Assembly: GCA_000014925.1 (NCBI GenBank)
Contig: CP000474.1
Location: forward strand, 3,472,001-3,536,000
Direction of reading: 5' to 3'
From: Paenarthrobacter aurescens TC1
Lineage (GTDB): Bacteria; Actinomycetota; Actinomycetes; Actinomycetales; Micrococcaceae
DNA length: 64,000 nucleotides
Below the pieces are notes generated by a model that saw only the letters and a list, made by a program, of their open reading frames with translations, did no database searches and was not told where the DNA came from. This document shows, one piece after another, positions 45,035 through 53,807 of this stretch. The translations under genes were made by a program, and so were the position numbers. Within the stretch, counting starts at the first letter, position 1; every line of letters starts with the position of its first letter.

Positions 45035-46213
45035 GTGGGTTCAATTGCGCAAGCGCGCCGATTTTCAGCAACCAGAGGTTGGGCCGTTGGGTGCGCAGCT
45101 GCATCTTTGCTCGCGTTCTTGGGCGGCATGGTCCTCTTTTTCAGTAACACTTTCCATCTCCCGTGGACAGGATCTGCCCACCTCGTACTGACGGGCTTCG
45201 TTGGCCCGCTCACGGCGAGCCTTGCCGCCGTCGTGCTTCTGCGACTGAACGGTCGCCTGCCCGCCGGCGTTGCCCGCTTCACGGCGGTAGGTGCGGTGCC
45301 GGCATGGGCTCTGGCTGTGACCGCCGCAGCGAGTTGGTCTGTGGGCTTCGACGAAGCTGACATGAATCAGGGCTTTAGCTGGTTCGGATCCTCGACGCTG
45401 CTGTTCATGATCCTGGGCTGGATTGCCGGGACCGCGTGCCTGGCAGTTCCGTTAGACGCCCTGCTGGCCAGCCGGCGGTCGCTTCCCATCCGCGTCACGC
45501 TAGCCGTTCTCCTGGCCGCACCTATGGCGCTTGCTCTCGGGGCACTCATGCTGATGCCACCCATGATGGGCACGTTGGGCGCCGTCGTGCTGCTTATTGT
45601 GGCCCTACGGCAGGGACGTTCGGCCGCAGCAGTAGCTGCGGCGCCAACGCACGTGATCCGCCGTCAAGTGGTCGCACCGAGCCCTCGCGCTGTGGGCGGT
45701 GTGGCGCTGGCGTTGCTCGTAGTCGGGCTGGCGTGCGCCGTCTTTGCCGTCACGGGAAGTACGTGGGCGCCCATGGTCACCGACTCCACCCACGCCATGA
45801 ACCTTGGACTGGCCTACGGTGCATTCGCAAGCATCCCCCTGCTAATACCTGCCGGGCGGGTGCTGGCACCACGGCTAGGGTCAACCACGCCGTGGGCCGT
45901 CCTTCTTGGATGCGCATCCATGGCGGTACAGGGGTTCGCGCAGTTCCTCGGGGCGGGCCACGCATCGCAGTGGAATGCCATCCTTGTTGCAGCAACGCTC
46001 ATGGGTTTCGCCATCGCACTTCCTTTGGGACGACAGGTGGTGGCCGGCCGTTTTGGCCGAATCGCCGTGGTCGCTTTGATGGGGCTTGCAGCATCCGTAG
46101 TCGGCCTCCAGTTGGTCGCGATGTCCGCTTTCCTCGCCCCGGTTGGCTCGGCCGTCCTCCTCATCTGGTCCCGGAAGGCCGGCAGCGTGCGGCAACCGCG
46201 GCTCAATTCCTGA
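45035..46213 (+). CDS. Hypothetical multi-pass membrane protein
   Basis: From the GTG at 45035 the product is about 392 residues with roughly ten membrane segments (for example LLAFLGGMVLFFSNTF, AVPAWALAVTAAASWSVGF, GGVALALLVVGLACAVFAVT, VALMGLAASVVGLQLVAMSA). Two halves separated by a basic cytosolic loop (HVIRRQVVAPSPRA) suggest a 5+5 layout, but no transporter motif was recognised. The start is uncertain: the frame is open to 44693, and no site has a strong ribosome binding sequence. Confidence 0.65.
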   Translation: MGSIAQARRFSATRGWAVGCAAASLLAFLGGMVLFFSNTFHLPWTGSAHLVLTGFVGPLTASLAAVVLLRLNGRLPAGVARFTAVGAVPAWALAVTAAASWSVGFDEADMNQGFSWFGSSTLLFMILGWIAGTACLAVPLDALLASRRSLPIRVTLAVLLAAPMALALGALMLMPPMMGTLGAVVLLIVALRQGRSAAAVAAAPTHVIRRQVVAPSPRAVGGVALALLVVGLACAVFAVTGSTWAPMVTDSTHAMNLGLAYGAFASIPLLIPAGRVLAPRLGSTTPWAVLLGCASMAVQGFAQFLGAGHASQWNAILVAATLMGFAIALPLGRQVVAGRFGRIAVVALMGLAASVVGLQLVAMSAFLAPVGSAVLLIWSRKAGSVRQPRLNS

Positions 46214-46360
46214 TGTGGAACTATCACTAAAAAAACATGCTGTTCATTCCGAAGTTGATGAATTTTACAACACAAATTAATGACAAGTACAAGCATCAAC
46301 CCCTACCGCCGCATGCCGCTTATACTTCTCCAAAGAGTTTCAACACAGGAAGCAGTCGAA

Positions 46361-47029
46361 ATGTTCAAATACAATGTCGGAGACAGGGATAGTCTTGGTG
46401 GATTCTTCACCACTTTTAATAGTTTGGCGATTCCCATCATCGGAGGTGACAACGCAAAACTTGAAAGTTGGCTCGGCTTTCATCCTGGACGGTTAGCAGA
46501 CGGATTTACCGTGATGTTTCTTCAAGAAATGCCGGCTGTCGGCGATGTGGTGCTGGCCGGCACTACGCTGAATTCTGGGGGCAGGGTGGGCCCGCCCGCG
46601 TCGACCGAAGCAGAGGACCGGATGCGCCCATTCGTCTCTGCTGAGAGAAGAGCAGCCAGACACGCTGAGTTTGACCGATATAGGATCAGTCCCCAGGTGA
46701 TTGCAAAGGGTAAAGCATGGTCAGATTTTGATGCACTCAGTAACGCCGTCGACCTGATCCAGTTGAGAGGTACGGATCGGGCTACGAAAATAGTTCCTGC
46801 GATCGATCATGACACAAAGATGCCACCCAATGAGCAATATCCAGTTGGTGGTGGGGTTACACAACTCGTTCTTACTCAGCCAGTTATATGGAAAGCTGCC
46901 GTCAATATCGCTGGCAATGGTGATTGGGAGCTGCCAGCTGGGTGGCCACCCGTAGATCGAGAGTTCCTTCAGAAAGACCCTTCGTTGATAAAGAGAAGAG
47001 TCCGAGTAGCTCTCGAAAATATGGCGTAG
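46361..47029 (+). CDS. Hypothetical protein in AT-richer DNA
   Basis: This product of 222 residues contains FFTTFNSLAIPIIGGDNAKL, LQEMPAVGDVVLAGTTLNSG and a charged middle; no family, signal peptide or membrane segment is recognised. The ATG at 46361 has AGGAAG eight bases upstream, making it better supported than the ATG at 46280. The upstream 150 bp are clearly richer in A and T than the surroundings (AAAAAAACATG, AATTTTACAACACAAATTAA), which suggests recent acquisition or a strong promoter region. Confidence 0.6.
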   Translation: MFKYNVGDRDSLGGFFTTFNSLAIPIIGGDNAKLESWLGFHPGRLADGFTVMFLQEMPAVGDVVLAGTTLNSGGRVGPPASTEAEDRMRPFVSAERRAARHAEFDRYRISPQVIAKGKAWSDFDALSNAVDLIQLRGTDRATKIVPAIDHDTKMPPNEQYPVGGGVTQLVLTQPVIWKAAVNIAGNGDWELPAGWPPVDREFLQKDPSLIKRRVRVALENMA

Positions 47030-47275
47030 ACAGAGGCTTTTCCTCCGACTTCGACGACGCCGACACGACATCATGCGTTGGCGCTCCCGGACGTAACCCG
47101 TCGCCTTGCCCTGCTAGTGCCGCTACTTTGCCTATTCGACCTGGTAGACCCGCTTATATCCGTTTCGGTGCGTCAATTCCCGGCAGAGGGCGCTCGGCCG
47201 TTATGGTTGTGCCATTACCTGCCCGCCCAGAATAAGCGGGCATTATCACCGCACCTTGAACGAAACTTGGGGGAC

Positions 47276-48284
47276 ATGAAGCTCCGTATCCCTGCCCCTC
47301 TTGGCAGTATTAGTGGTCGCACTCACCGGTTGTGGAGAAGGTGAGACGCAATCATCCTCGGCTGTAGCGTCAGCAAAATCATCACCCACGGCAACGCACC
47401 GGGCGATCGTCCCCAACCTCGTCGGGAAGACGTATTTGGAAGCTGAGTCCGAGCTGGAAAAGCTCGACTACCGAGCGCGCATCGTCGATTCCGAGGGGAT
47501 TCCGTGGCAACGGGAGACTGTTCCGGATGAAGGCGTACTCACAATTTCCACCTCACCCGCTGCGGGCAGCTTCTCAGGCAATGAATACGTCGACGTCAGA
47601 GTCAACACCACGGAAAAGGACTTCCTTGCAGGCGCGAAGGCGAGGACAGCGGCCGCTGAAGTCGCTGACGCCGAGGCAAAAATTGCCACACGCTACACGT
47701 ACATGTGCGGTGGAGTAGGCCAAAGCCGCGAATACAAGACGTTCAAGGATGTTTGGGTTGGCATCAATTACAAGGACGGGGGGACCGCATGCACCATAAA
47801 GATTCTCGGGATCTCACCATCGAGCAAGACCGATCTGTTGCCAACCGAACTTAAACTCGTGGACACTGTTGCGGCCAAAGGGGTGACCATCCTGAACCCG
47901 GGCTCCACGCTCGAAAGGATCATGAACCTTTGCGCAAAGCTCGACAGCGCCTACACCAACCAAGCAACCACTGTAGAGAGTCAGGCTGAAGCCGAGGTGG
48001 CCCTAACCATCTGCCCCGATGCCCCGCACGCGCCAGCCCTGCGCAGCACAGTCAGCAACCCCAGGATCGTCGACGGAACCTGGACCGTCGGCCAGACCAT
48101 GGAGCCCGGAACCTGGAAAACAAATCCTGGCGTCAAAGGGTGCTATTGGTCCCGCAACTCCGGTGGAGGCGACATCATTGCTAACGACTTCGTCGATTTC
48201 GCTCCCGACGGCGTAACGGTGCTAGTTTCAGCCGGGGAAGGCTTCAAATCCAGTAATTGCGGAACTTGGTCGAAGCTGGGCTAG
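47276..48284 (+). CDS. PASTA-domain lipoprotein with probable frameshift in the signal peptide
   Basis: The main frame (47301-48284) encodes a PASTA domain (VPNLVGKTYLEAESELEKLD and following strands, about residues 35-90), a middle region with single cysteines and a C-terminal beta domain (TVGQTMEPGTWKT, CYWSRNSGGGD). PASTA domains bind muropeptides. Its N-terminus from TTG 47301 is too short for a signal (MAVLVVALTGC). The ATG at 47276, just after GGGGGAC, starts MKLRIPA in another frame. Removing one C from the CCCC run at 47295-47298 joins them into MKLRIPALLAVLVVALTGC, a standard lipoprotein signal. This is a natural frameshift, phase-variable tract or sequencing error. Confidence 0.72.
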
Positions 48285-48325
48285 CCCCCGATCCGGGCCA
48301 GAGCAGTAAAATTGAAGCTAGAGGT

Positions 48326-48514
48326 ATGGCGATGTCTCTGGCTTTGGTTATTGCCCTGGTCCTTATGGGCTTAATTTCCGTGACCGCTGCGATAAGCACA
48401 GTGGTTTTGGTGATCCGCGACGGCCGAGGCCAAATCCCGCTGGAACCATCCGTCCGCCCGTGGGTTGCAGGACACCTTCCGAGTCGCCCCTACTCCACAC
48501 TCCCCCGTATTTAA
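48326..48514 (+). CDS. Small membrane protein (62 aa)
   Basis: The ATG at 48326 follows AGAGG and gives a product with one membrane segment (LALVIALVLMGLISVTAAIS then TVVLVI) and a hydrophilic tail (RDGRGQIPLEPSVRPW). It lies 41 bp after the PASTA lipoprotein gene and ends directly against the convergent protease gene. No family was recognised. Confidence 0.5.
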   Translation: MAMSLALVIALVLMGLISVTAAISTVVLVIRDGRGQIPLEPSVRPWVAGHLPSRPYSTLPRI

Positions 48515-51298
48515 CTAGGGCATGCGGTAAAGGAAAGCCGCCATCGCGTCGCGGTTGATGGGCGTGATTGGCTTGTAGACCCGGCTTCCATCCGTGTCAA
48601 TCCAGCCCGACGAGATTTCCATCTCTGACATCCATGCCATTTCATAAGAGAACTGCTGGCCCGGGACCACGTCCTTGAAGGGCATCAGGTCCATGTTGTC
48701 TATCTGAGGCGATCCCGACAAGCGGTAAAGGAACGCAGCCATGGCATCGCGGTTAATCGGCGTTAGAGGCCTGTAGGTCCGAGACCCATCGCTTTCCGTC
48801 CAGCCGGAGGAAATCTTCTGGTCTGCCAGCCACGCCATTTCCTTATAGAACTGCTGGGTGGTCAGGACATCCTTGAACGGCGAGTTGGCCGGCGGGGTGT
48901 ACGCCGGCGAACCCGACAGGCGATACAGGAATGCAGCCATGGCATCACGGTTGATGGGCGTCAACGGCCTATAGGTGAGCGTTTTGTCCGCCTCTACCCA
49001 ACCTGTGGATATGCGCTTATCCGCCAGCCACGCCATTTCCCTGTAGAACTGCTGGGTGGTCAGCACGTCCTTGAACGGTGACTCAGTGGGCGGCACGAAG
49101 TCCGGGCCCTTGGCGCTGAACCGTTCCGTCCAGGCTGTGGCACCCGGAAGCAGCACGTAGCCGTCCTTGGCAACCGCCGTGACCGTGACCCGCCCGGTGG
49201 CCGGATGATTCCCGGAGGCAACCGTCCCGCCGTCGACAACGTAGTTAATGCCGACCACGTCAGGAATGACGTAAGTGTCGTCTTCCGTGTACGGAGCGTC
49301 CGTAAAGACCACAGGCTCCGGAGTCACTGCCTTGTCCGCAGCCACCACCAGGCCAGTAGGCTTACTGACCAGTGACTGCGGCTGGTAGCCAGGCTTTGAG
49401 CCGGAAACCCTGAGGGTGATCGCCTTGCCCAGGTCCGATTCAGTGGCTGTGTGCGTCTGGCCGGTAGCGCCCTGAATGGGTGCTCCGTCGCGTAGCCACT
49501 CCACAGCGAGCTCCACCGGTGCGGGCGCCCATGCGCCCGTGTCTGCCGTCAGCACGCCCCCGACATATGGGGTGCCCTCGATGACGGGCTCATCAACCGT
49601 CAGTTTCCCTATCGCCACGGGCTGGGTAGGCGCCGAGGTCACCGAAACGTTGGGTTGCTTTGCCTTCTTGCCCGTCACCGTCACCGTGATGGTGGTACCC
49701 AGGTCTTCGGGTCCCAGGACGTACTGCGTACCGGTGAAATTGGTGGCAACGTCATTTCGATTCCACCGCTGTTCGGTGACGACGTAACCAGCTGGCCCCC
49801 ATGTTCCGGGCGACATGGTCAGAGTTCCGCCGACTGCCGCCTCGCCAGAAATCGTTGGCGTGCCCGGGACCATCGGGGCTGCGTCCGCTGCCACGTTGGC
49901 AAGGGCCGCCCCGGCGTCCACCAAGCCTCCGCCGCATCCGCCCGGGCAATCGCTCACAGGCCGCGCCGTTGCCTTCAACTTCTGTTCCACCTCGTCAGGA
50001 GTCAAAGCGGGCAGCTTGGAGTACATCATCGCTGCCACCGCAGCTACATGCGGGGCAGACATTGAGGTTCCCTGCTTGAAGAAGTAATCGTTTGAGTGCT
50101 GCGTGGACACCACACCATTGAGTGCCTGACCGAACATGTCTCCCCCGGGCGCAACGACGTCAACGTTTACCCCGAAGTTGGAGTACCAGGCTTTGCTTCC
50201 ATTGCGTGTGCTGGCACCAACAACGAGGACACTCTTGCAGTTTGCCGGCTGGACCTCCGAGGCGTTGATCCTCTCGTTGCCCGCTGAGATGACAACAGAC
50301 ACTCCCTTGCTCCGGGCGAAGTCGAAAGCGTCCTGATAAAGAGAGGTGCACTGTCCGCGGCCACCAAGGCTGATGTTGATGGCCCGTGCAGGATTAGCGT
50401 TGGCGGGTACGCCGGGAACGGCTCCGCCTGCGGCCCAGATGACGGCGTCGGCAACGTCTGACGAATATCCACCACACACGCCCAGAGCCCGGATGGGGAC
50501 TACCTTGGCCTTTGGAGCCACGCCGGCTACGCCTATTCCGTTCCCGGCCACTGCGGAGATGATCCCAGCGGTGTGCGTACCGTGCCAGGAGTCGCCCGCC
50601 GCAGGCGTGCCCGCGCCACATTGGCCGTAACTGTTGGCATCGCCTTCATCGCGAGGGTTTGGATCCCGCCCGTCCCCGTCCTTAGCCATCGCCGGGAAAC
50701 TCAACATGTCATAGCCCGGCAAGATGTTCGCGTTCAAGTCCGAGTGGCTAATGATCCCCGAGTCGATGACGGCAACTACTGATCCTTCACCTTGGCTGAC
50801 GTCCCATGCCTTGAGTACATTCATGCCGCCGGTCTGCGGGATGTGCGGCCATTGAAGGTTGTAGAACTTGTCATCCGGCGCCACTGCGAAAGGGCGCATG
50901 ATGGCGTCCGGCTCGGCATACTCCACGTTCGGGTCCGAGGCCAGGGCTGCGACCAGTTCCGCACTCTCGTCTGCGTCAAGCCTCCTGCTGGTCTTGAGGA
51001 CCTCCTGGCCGGTGGCAGTTGTCCGCAGCGCCGTGACCGCCACGCCCAAAGCGTTGCTGGCACGGCCCAGCGCGGATTGACGGTCCAGAGACTGAATCCC
51101 GGCGCGTTCCTTGAACTTCACTATGAACTGGTCGGTGGGAATTGGTTCAGACCCAGCAGACATCGCCAGAGGTGCAGCACCGCGTAGCTGAGCGTCATCA
51201 GCGACGGCGGGAATCGCTGGCATGGACGCACCCACCATTGCGATAATGCCGGCAAACACCAGACGGGAGCGCACACTTGCTCTTGGCTGGTTTTTCAC
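48515..51298 (-). CDS. Secreted S8 serine peptidase with SLH-like anchor
   Basis: This 927-residue subtilisin-family protease has a signal peptide (FAGIIAMVGASMPAIPAVAD) and an I9-like propeptide region (about 55-135). The catalytic domain has D179 in VVAVIDSGI, H239 in SWHGTHTAG and S412 in GTSMSAPHVAA. Two to three Ig-like repeats follow (TPTISGEAAVGGTLTMSPGT, EPVIEGTPYVGGVLTADTGA). Three C-terminal SLH-like repeats each end in INRDAMAAFLYR. It should be held on the cell surface and degrade external protein. The four neighbours that carry the same module suggest a common anchoring route. Confidence 0.93.
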   Translation of the reverse strand: MKNQPRASVRSRLVFAGIIAMVGASMPAIPAVADDAQLRGAAPLAMSAGSEPIPTDQFIVKFKERAGIQSLDRQSALGRASNALGVAVTALRTTATGQEVLKTSRRLDADESAELVAALASDPNVEYAEPDAIMRPFAVAPDDKFYNLQWPHIPQTGGMNVLKAWDVSQGEGSVVAVIDSGIISHSDLNANILPGYDMLSFPAMAKDGDGRDPNPRDEGDANSYGQCGAGTPAAGDSWHGTHTAGIISAVAGNGIGVAGVAPKAKVVPIRALGVCGGYSSDVADAVIWAAGGAVPGVPANANPARAINISLGGRGQCTSLYQDAFDFARSKGVSVVISAGNERINASEVQPANCKSVLVVGASTRNGSKAWYSNFGVNVDVVAPGGDMFGQALNGVVSTQHSNDYFFKQGTSMSAPHVAAVAAMMYSKLPALTPDEVEQKLKATARPVSDCPGGCGGGLVDAGAALANVAADAAPMVPGTPTISGEAAVGGTLTMSPGTWGPAGYVVTEQRWNRNDVATNFTGTQYVLGPEDLGTTITVTVTGKKAKQPNVSVTSAPTQPVAIGKLTVDEPVIEGTPYVGGVLTADTGAWAPAPVELAVEWLRDGAPIQGATGQTHTATESDLGKAITLRVSGSKPGYQPQSLVSKPTGLVVAADKAVTPEPVVFTDAPYTEDDTYVIPDVVGINYVVDGGTVASGNHPATGRVTVTAVAKDGYVLLPGATAWTERFSAKGPDFVPPTESPFKDVLTTQQFYREMAWLADKRISTGWVEADKTLTYRPLTPINRDAMAAFLYRLSGSPAYTPPANSPFKDVLTTQQFYKEMAWLADQKISSGWTESDGSRTYRPLTPINRDAMAAFLYRLSGSPQIDNMDLMPFKDVVPGQQFSYEMAWMSEMEISSGWIDTDGSRVYKPITPINRDAMAAFLYRMP

Positions 51299-51519
51299 TA
51301 CGATCGCCCTCTGCTCAAACGCCCCCAGAGAGCGCGGAAATAGGGCCGCGAGTCAACGGCCAGCACGAGTTTAGCCAACAAGTAGAATTTTCCGCGAATC
51401 ACCCGGGAACTGCCGTTGGAGTGTGGCGGAAGGCGTTCGGATAACTCCATGCAGTTCCCTTATGATCACCTCGGGCCCGATGTGTCGAGGCCCTTCAATC
51501 GCACGGAAAATGGGGACCC
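51299..51519. promoter_or_regulatory. Divergent promoter region between two surface-protein genes
   Basis: This 221-bp gap separates the divergent protease and repeat-protein genes and must carry promoters for both. No specific -10/-35 pair could be assigned with confidence. Confidence 0.4.
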
Positions 51520-53679
51520 ATGAGGGCAAAATCGCGAGGCCGTATCAGGCTCGCTCTAATACTGGTGGCAAGCATTCTTCTGGCCACACTGCCCGGCGGG
51601 TTCGCACCCCCCGCTTTCGCGGCAGCCACCGGGAGCATCTCAGGAACAGTCACGGTCCCGGCAGGTGTGGACGTAAATAACATCCTTGTAACCGCCGGTG
51701 GACCAACCTACCGAACCATTCAAGTGAATCCCAGCGGGCAGTTCACGATTGTAGGGCTCCAAGCCGGTGAATACAGCGTGTATTTCTACGAGGATGCAAG
51801 CCCTAGACACGTATACAGCACGTACTACGGCTCTGCCGTCTATGCGGAATCGACGCCGGTTGTCGTCGCCGCGGGTACGGCCGTTACGAGTATCGACCAG
51901 CAAATGTTCACGGGTGCGCGTATTCAAGGCAAAGTCTCGGTTCCCGCTGGAACCAAGGCTTCTGACATGTACGTGGGTGTTAGCTCAGACTCGTATCACG
52001 AGGGCGTGGCTGTTTCTCCGGACGGTTCCTACGATGTGGGCCCGTTGACCCCCGGCGACTACACGCTGAACTTCAGCACGTCGGTTCAACCGATCCCGGT
52101 GCTTCAGGCCTACTACCCAGGAGTTAAGGACCACGAGCAAGCGCAGAAGATCTCCGTGGCCCAAGGAGACATCGTCACAGGGATCAACCAAATTCTGCAG
52201 CCGGCCGCGATAATATCCGGTCGCCTCGCACTCCCCGCTGATGCAGTACCTTTTTCCATATTCGCGGAGGCGAAGTCGAGCTATGATCTCCAAGTAGTTT
52301 CCGCGGTGTACGTTGAAAACGGGGTCTACAGCATAGGCGGACTTGAGGCCGGAACATACAAACTGTTCTTCCATGCCAGCGATATCAAGATTGCCTCCAT
52401 GTGGCACGGCGGGCTGCCCACTGCAGCGGCGTCGCCCACCATCACAGTGGCCGCAGGCGAACGTCTAACCGGTCCGACGGACACGGCAGTTCCGGCAGCC
52501 ACTATCACAGGTTCCCATGCTTCCGGGGCATCCAACACGGACGTTCAGGTCGTCACGGCCGATGGGACCATTGTCCAGGGCGGTTTCTCCACAGGGCCCC
52601 AAACGTTTATGGTGGCCAACCTTTTCCCGGGAACCTACAAAGTCCAGTTCAACCGCTCCAGCGGCTTTGCTACTGCTCAGGAAGGGCAGTATTACAACAA
52701 TCTTCCAGAGAGCTCCGGCTTGGGAAGCGCGACGTCGGTGACAGTAGCGGGAGGGCAGACCCTCAACAACATCAACCCAACGTCACGGGTGGGTGGAACC
52801 CTCTCGGGCAAGATCCTCGGGCCCGGCGGCGCCCCGCTGACCAACACACCGATCCGTGTGTACACGAAAGACGGCACACTGGTGACCCGCCAAGCCAACA
52901 CCCAGGGTGACGGAACCTTCAAAGTCACCGGCCTGAGCACAGGCAACTACTTCGTTTCGGCTGCACCTGAAGGTGGCACTGGCCCAGTCTTCTCCGGCAA
53001 TGTGCTCTCCGAAACCAACGCCAGGTCTGTTTCCACAACACCAGGCCGGAACACCGACGTCGGGACGCTCAGCTACGCAACTGCCACCCAAGGCACGCAA
53101 GCATTCGACGACGTCCCGCTGAATGCCCAGTTCGAGAAGGAAATCCTCTGGCTCGCAAGCAAAGGTATCTCCACAGGCTGGGAAGCGAACGGGACCAGAA
53201 CCTACAAACCCTTAAGCCCCGTAAATCGCGACGCCATGGCTGCCTTCATGTACCGGCTTTCAGGGAAACCTGACTTCGCCGCGCCCGGCGCTTCCCCGTT
53301 CAAGGACCTACCAGTTGGAGCACAGTTCTACAAGGAGATCACTTGGCTCGCTGACAAGGGCATCTCTACAGGTTGGGACGAGGCGGACAAGACCAAGACC
53401 TACCGGCCACTACAGCCCGTGAACCGTGATGCCATGGCTGCCTTCATGTACCGCTTGGCGGGCGAGCCGGACTTTACGGCACCAGAGGTTTCGCCATTTG
53501 TTGACGTGCCGGTGGGTGCGAAGTTCTATAAGGAAATCACGTGGCTCGCAGCTCAAGGCATCTCCACAGGTTGGGCCGAAGCAGGCAACACCAAATCCTT
53601 CAAACCATTGCTGCCCGTAAACCGAGACGCAATGGCAGCGTTCATGTTCCGCTACAACACCAAATTCGGGAGCAGCTGA
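51520..53679 (+). CDS. Secreted repeat protein with SLH-like anchor
   Basis: The 719-residue protein has a signal peptide (LALILVASILLATLPGGFAP...AFA). Five to six carboxypeptidase-regulatory-like/SD-repeat type beta domains follow (SISGTVTVPAGVDVNN, ARIQGKVSVPAGTKASDM, AIISGRLALPADAV, GTLSGKILGPGGAPL), each with a Y-x-V/L-x-F strand (GEYSVYFYE, GDYTLNFST, GTYKLFFHA, GTYKVQFNR). Three SLH-like repeats (about 527-715) end in VNRDAMAAFMYR-type motifs. It is probably a structural or adhesive surface protein. No catalytic domain is seen. Confidence 0.88.
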   Translation: MRAKSRGRIRLALILVASILLATLPGGFAPPAFAAATGSISGTVTVPAGVDVNNILVTAGGPTYRTIQVNPSGQFTIVGLQAGEYSVYFYEDASPRHVYSTYYGSAVYAESTPVVVAAGTAVTSIDQQMFTGARIQGKVSVPAGTKASDMYVGVSSDSYHEGVAVSPDGSYDVGPLTPGDYTLNFSTSVQPIPVLQAYYPGVKDHEQAQKISVAQGDIVTGINQILQPAAIISGRLALPADAVPFSIFAEAKSSYDLQVVSAVYVENGVYSIGGLEAGTYKLFFHASDIKIASMWHGGLPTAAASPTITVAAGERLTGPTDTAVPAATITGSHASGASNTDVQVVTADGTIVQGGFSTGPQTFMVANLFPGTYKVQFNRSSGFATAQEGQYYNNLPESSGLGSATSVTVAGGQTLNNINPTSRVGGTLSGKILGPGGAPLTNTPIRVYTKDGTLVTRQANTQGDGTFKVTGLSTGNYFVSAAPEGGTGPVFSGNVLSETNARSVSTTPGRNTDVGTLSYATATQGTQAFDDVPLNAQFEKEILWLASKGISTGWEANGTRTYKPLSPVNRDAMAAFMYRLSGKPDFAAPGASPFKDLPVGAQFYKEITWLADKGISTGWDEADKTKTYRPLQPVNRDAMAAFMYRLAGEPDFTAPEVSPFVDVPVGAKFYKEITWLAAQGISTGWAEAGNTKSFKPLLPVNRDAMAAFMFRYNTKFGSS

Positions 53680-53807
53680 CCGTTATCACTTTTAGGGAAA
53701 CTATGCCCCCGCCACGGTCGTAAGGTCACCTCATTGTCCGTTTCCGCAGGTAGCATCCCAGAGAATGCGCTGCTCAGAGCGCACAAAATCGAATATGGGG
53801 AACCCAG

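Noticed and set aside
48521..49090. Near-identical blocks in surface genes considered as mobile repeats
   Set aside because: They are in-frame copies of the SLH-like protein module, each within an intact gene, without terminal repeats or transposase.
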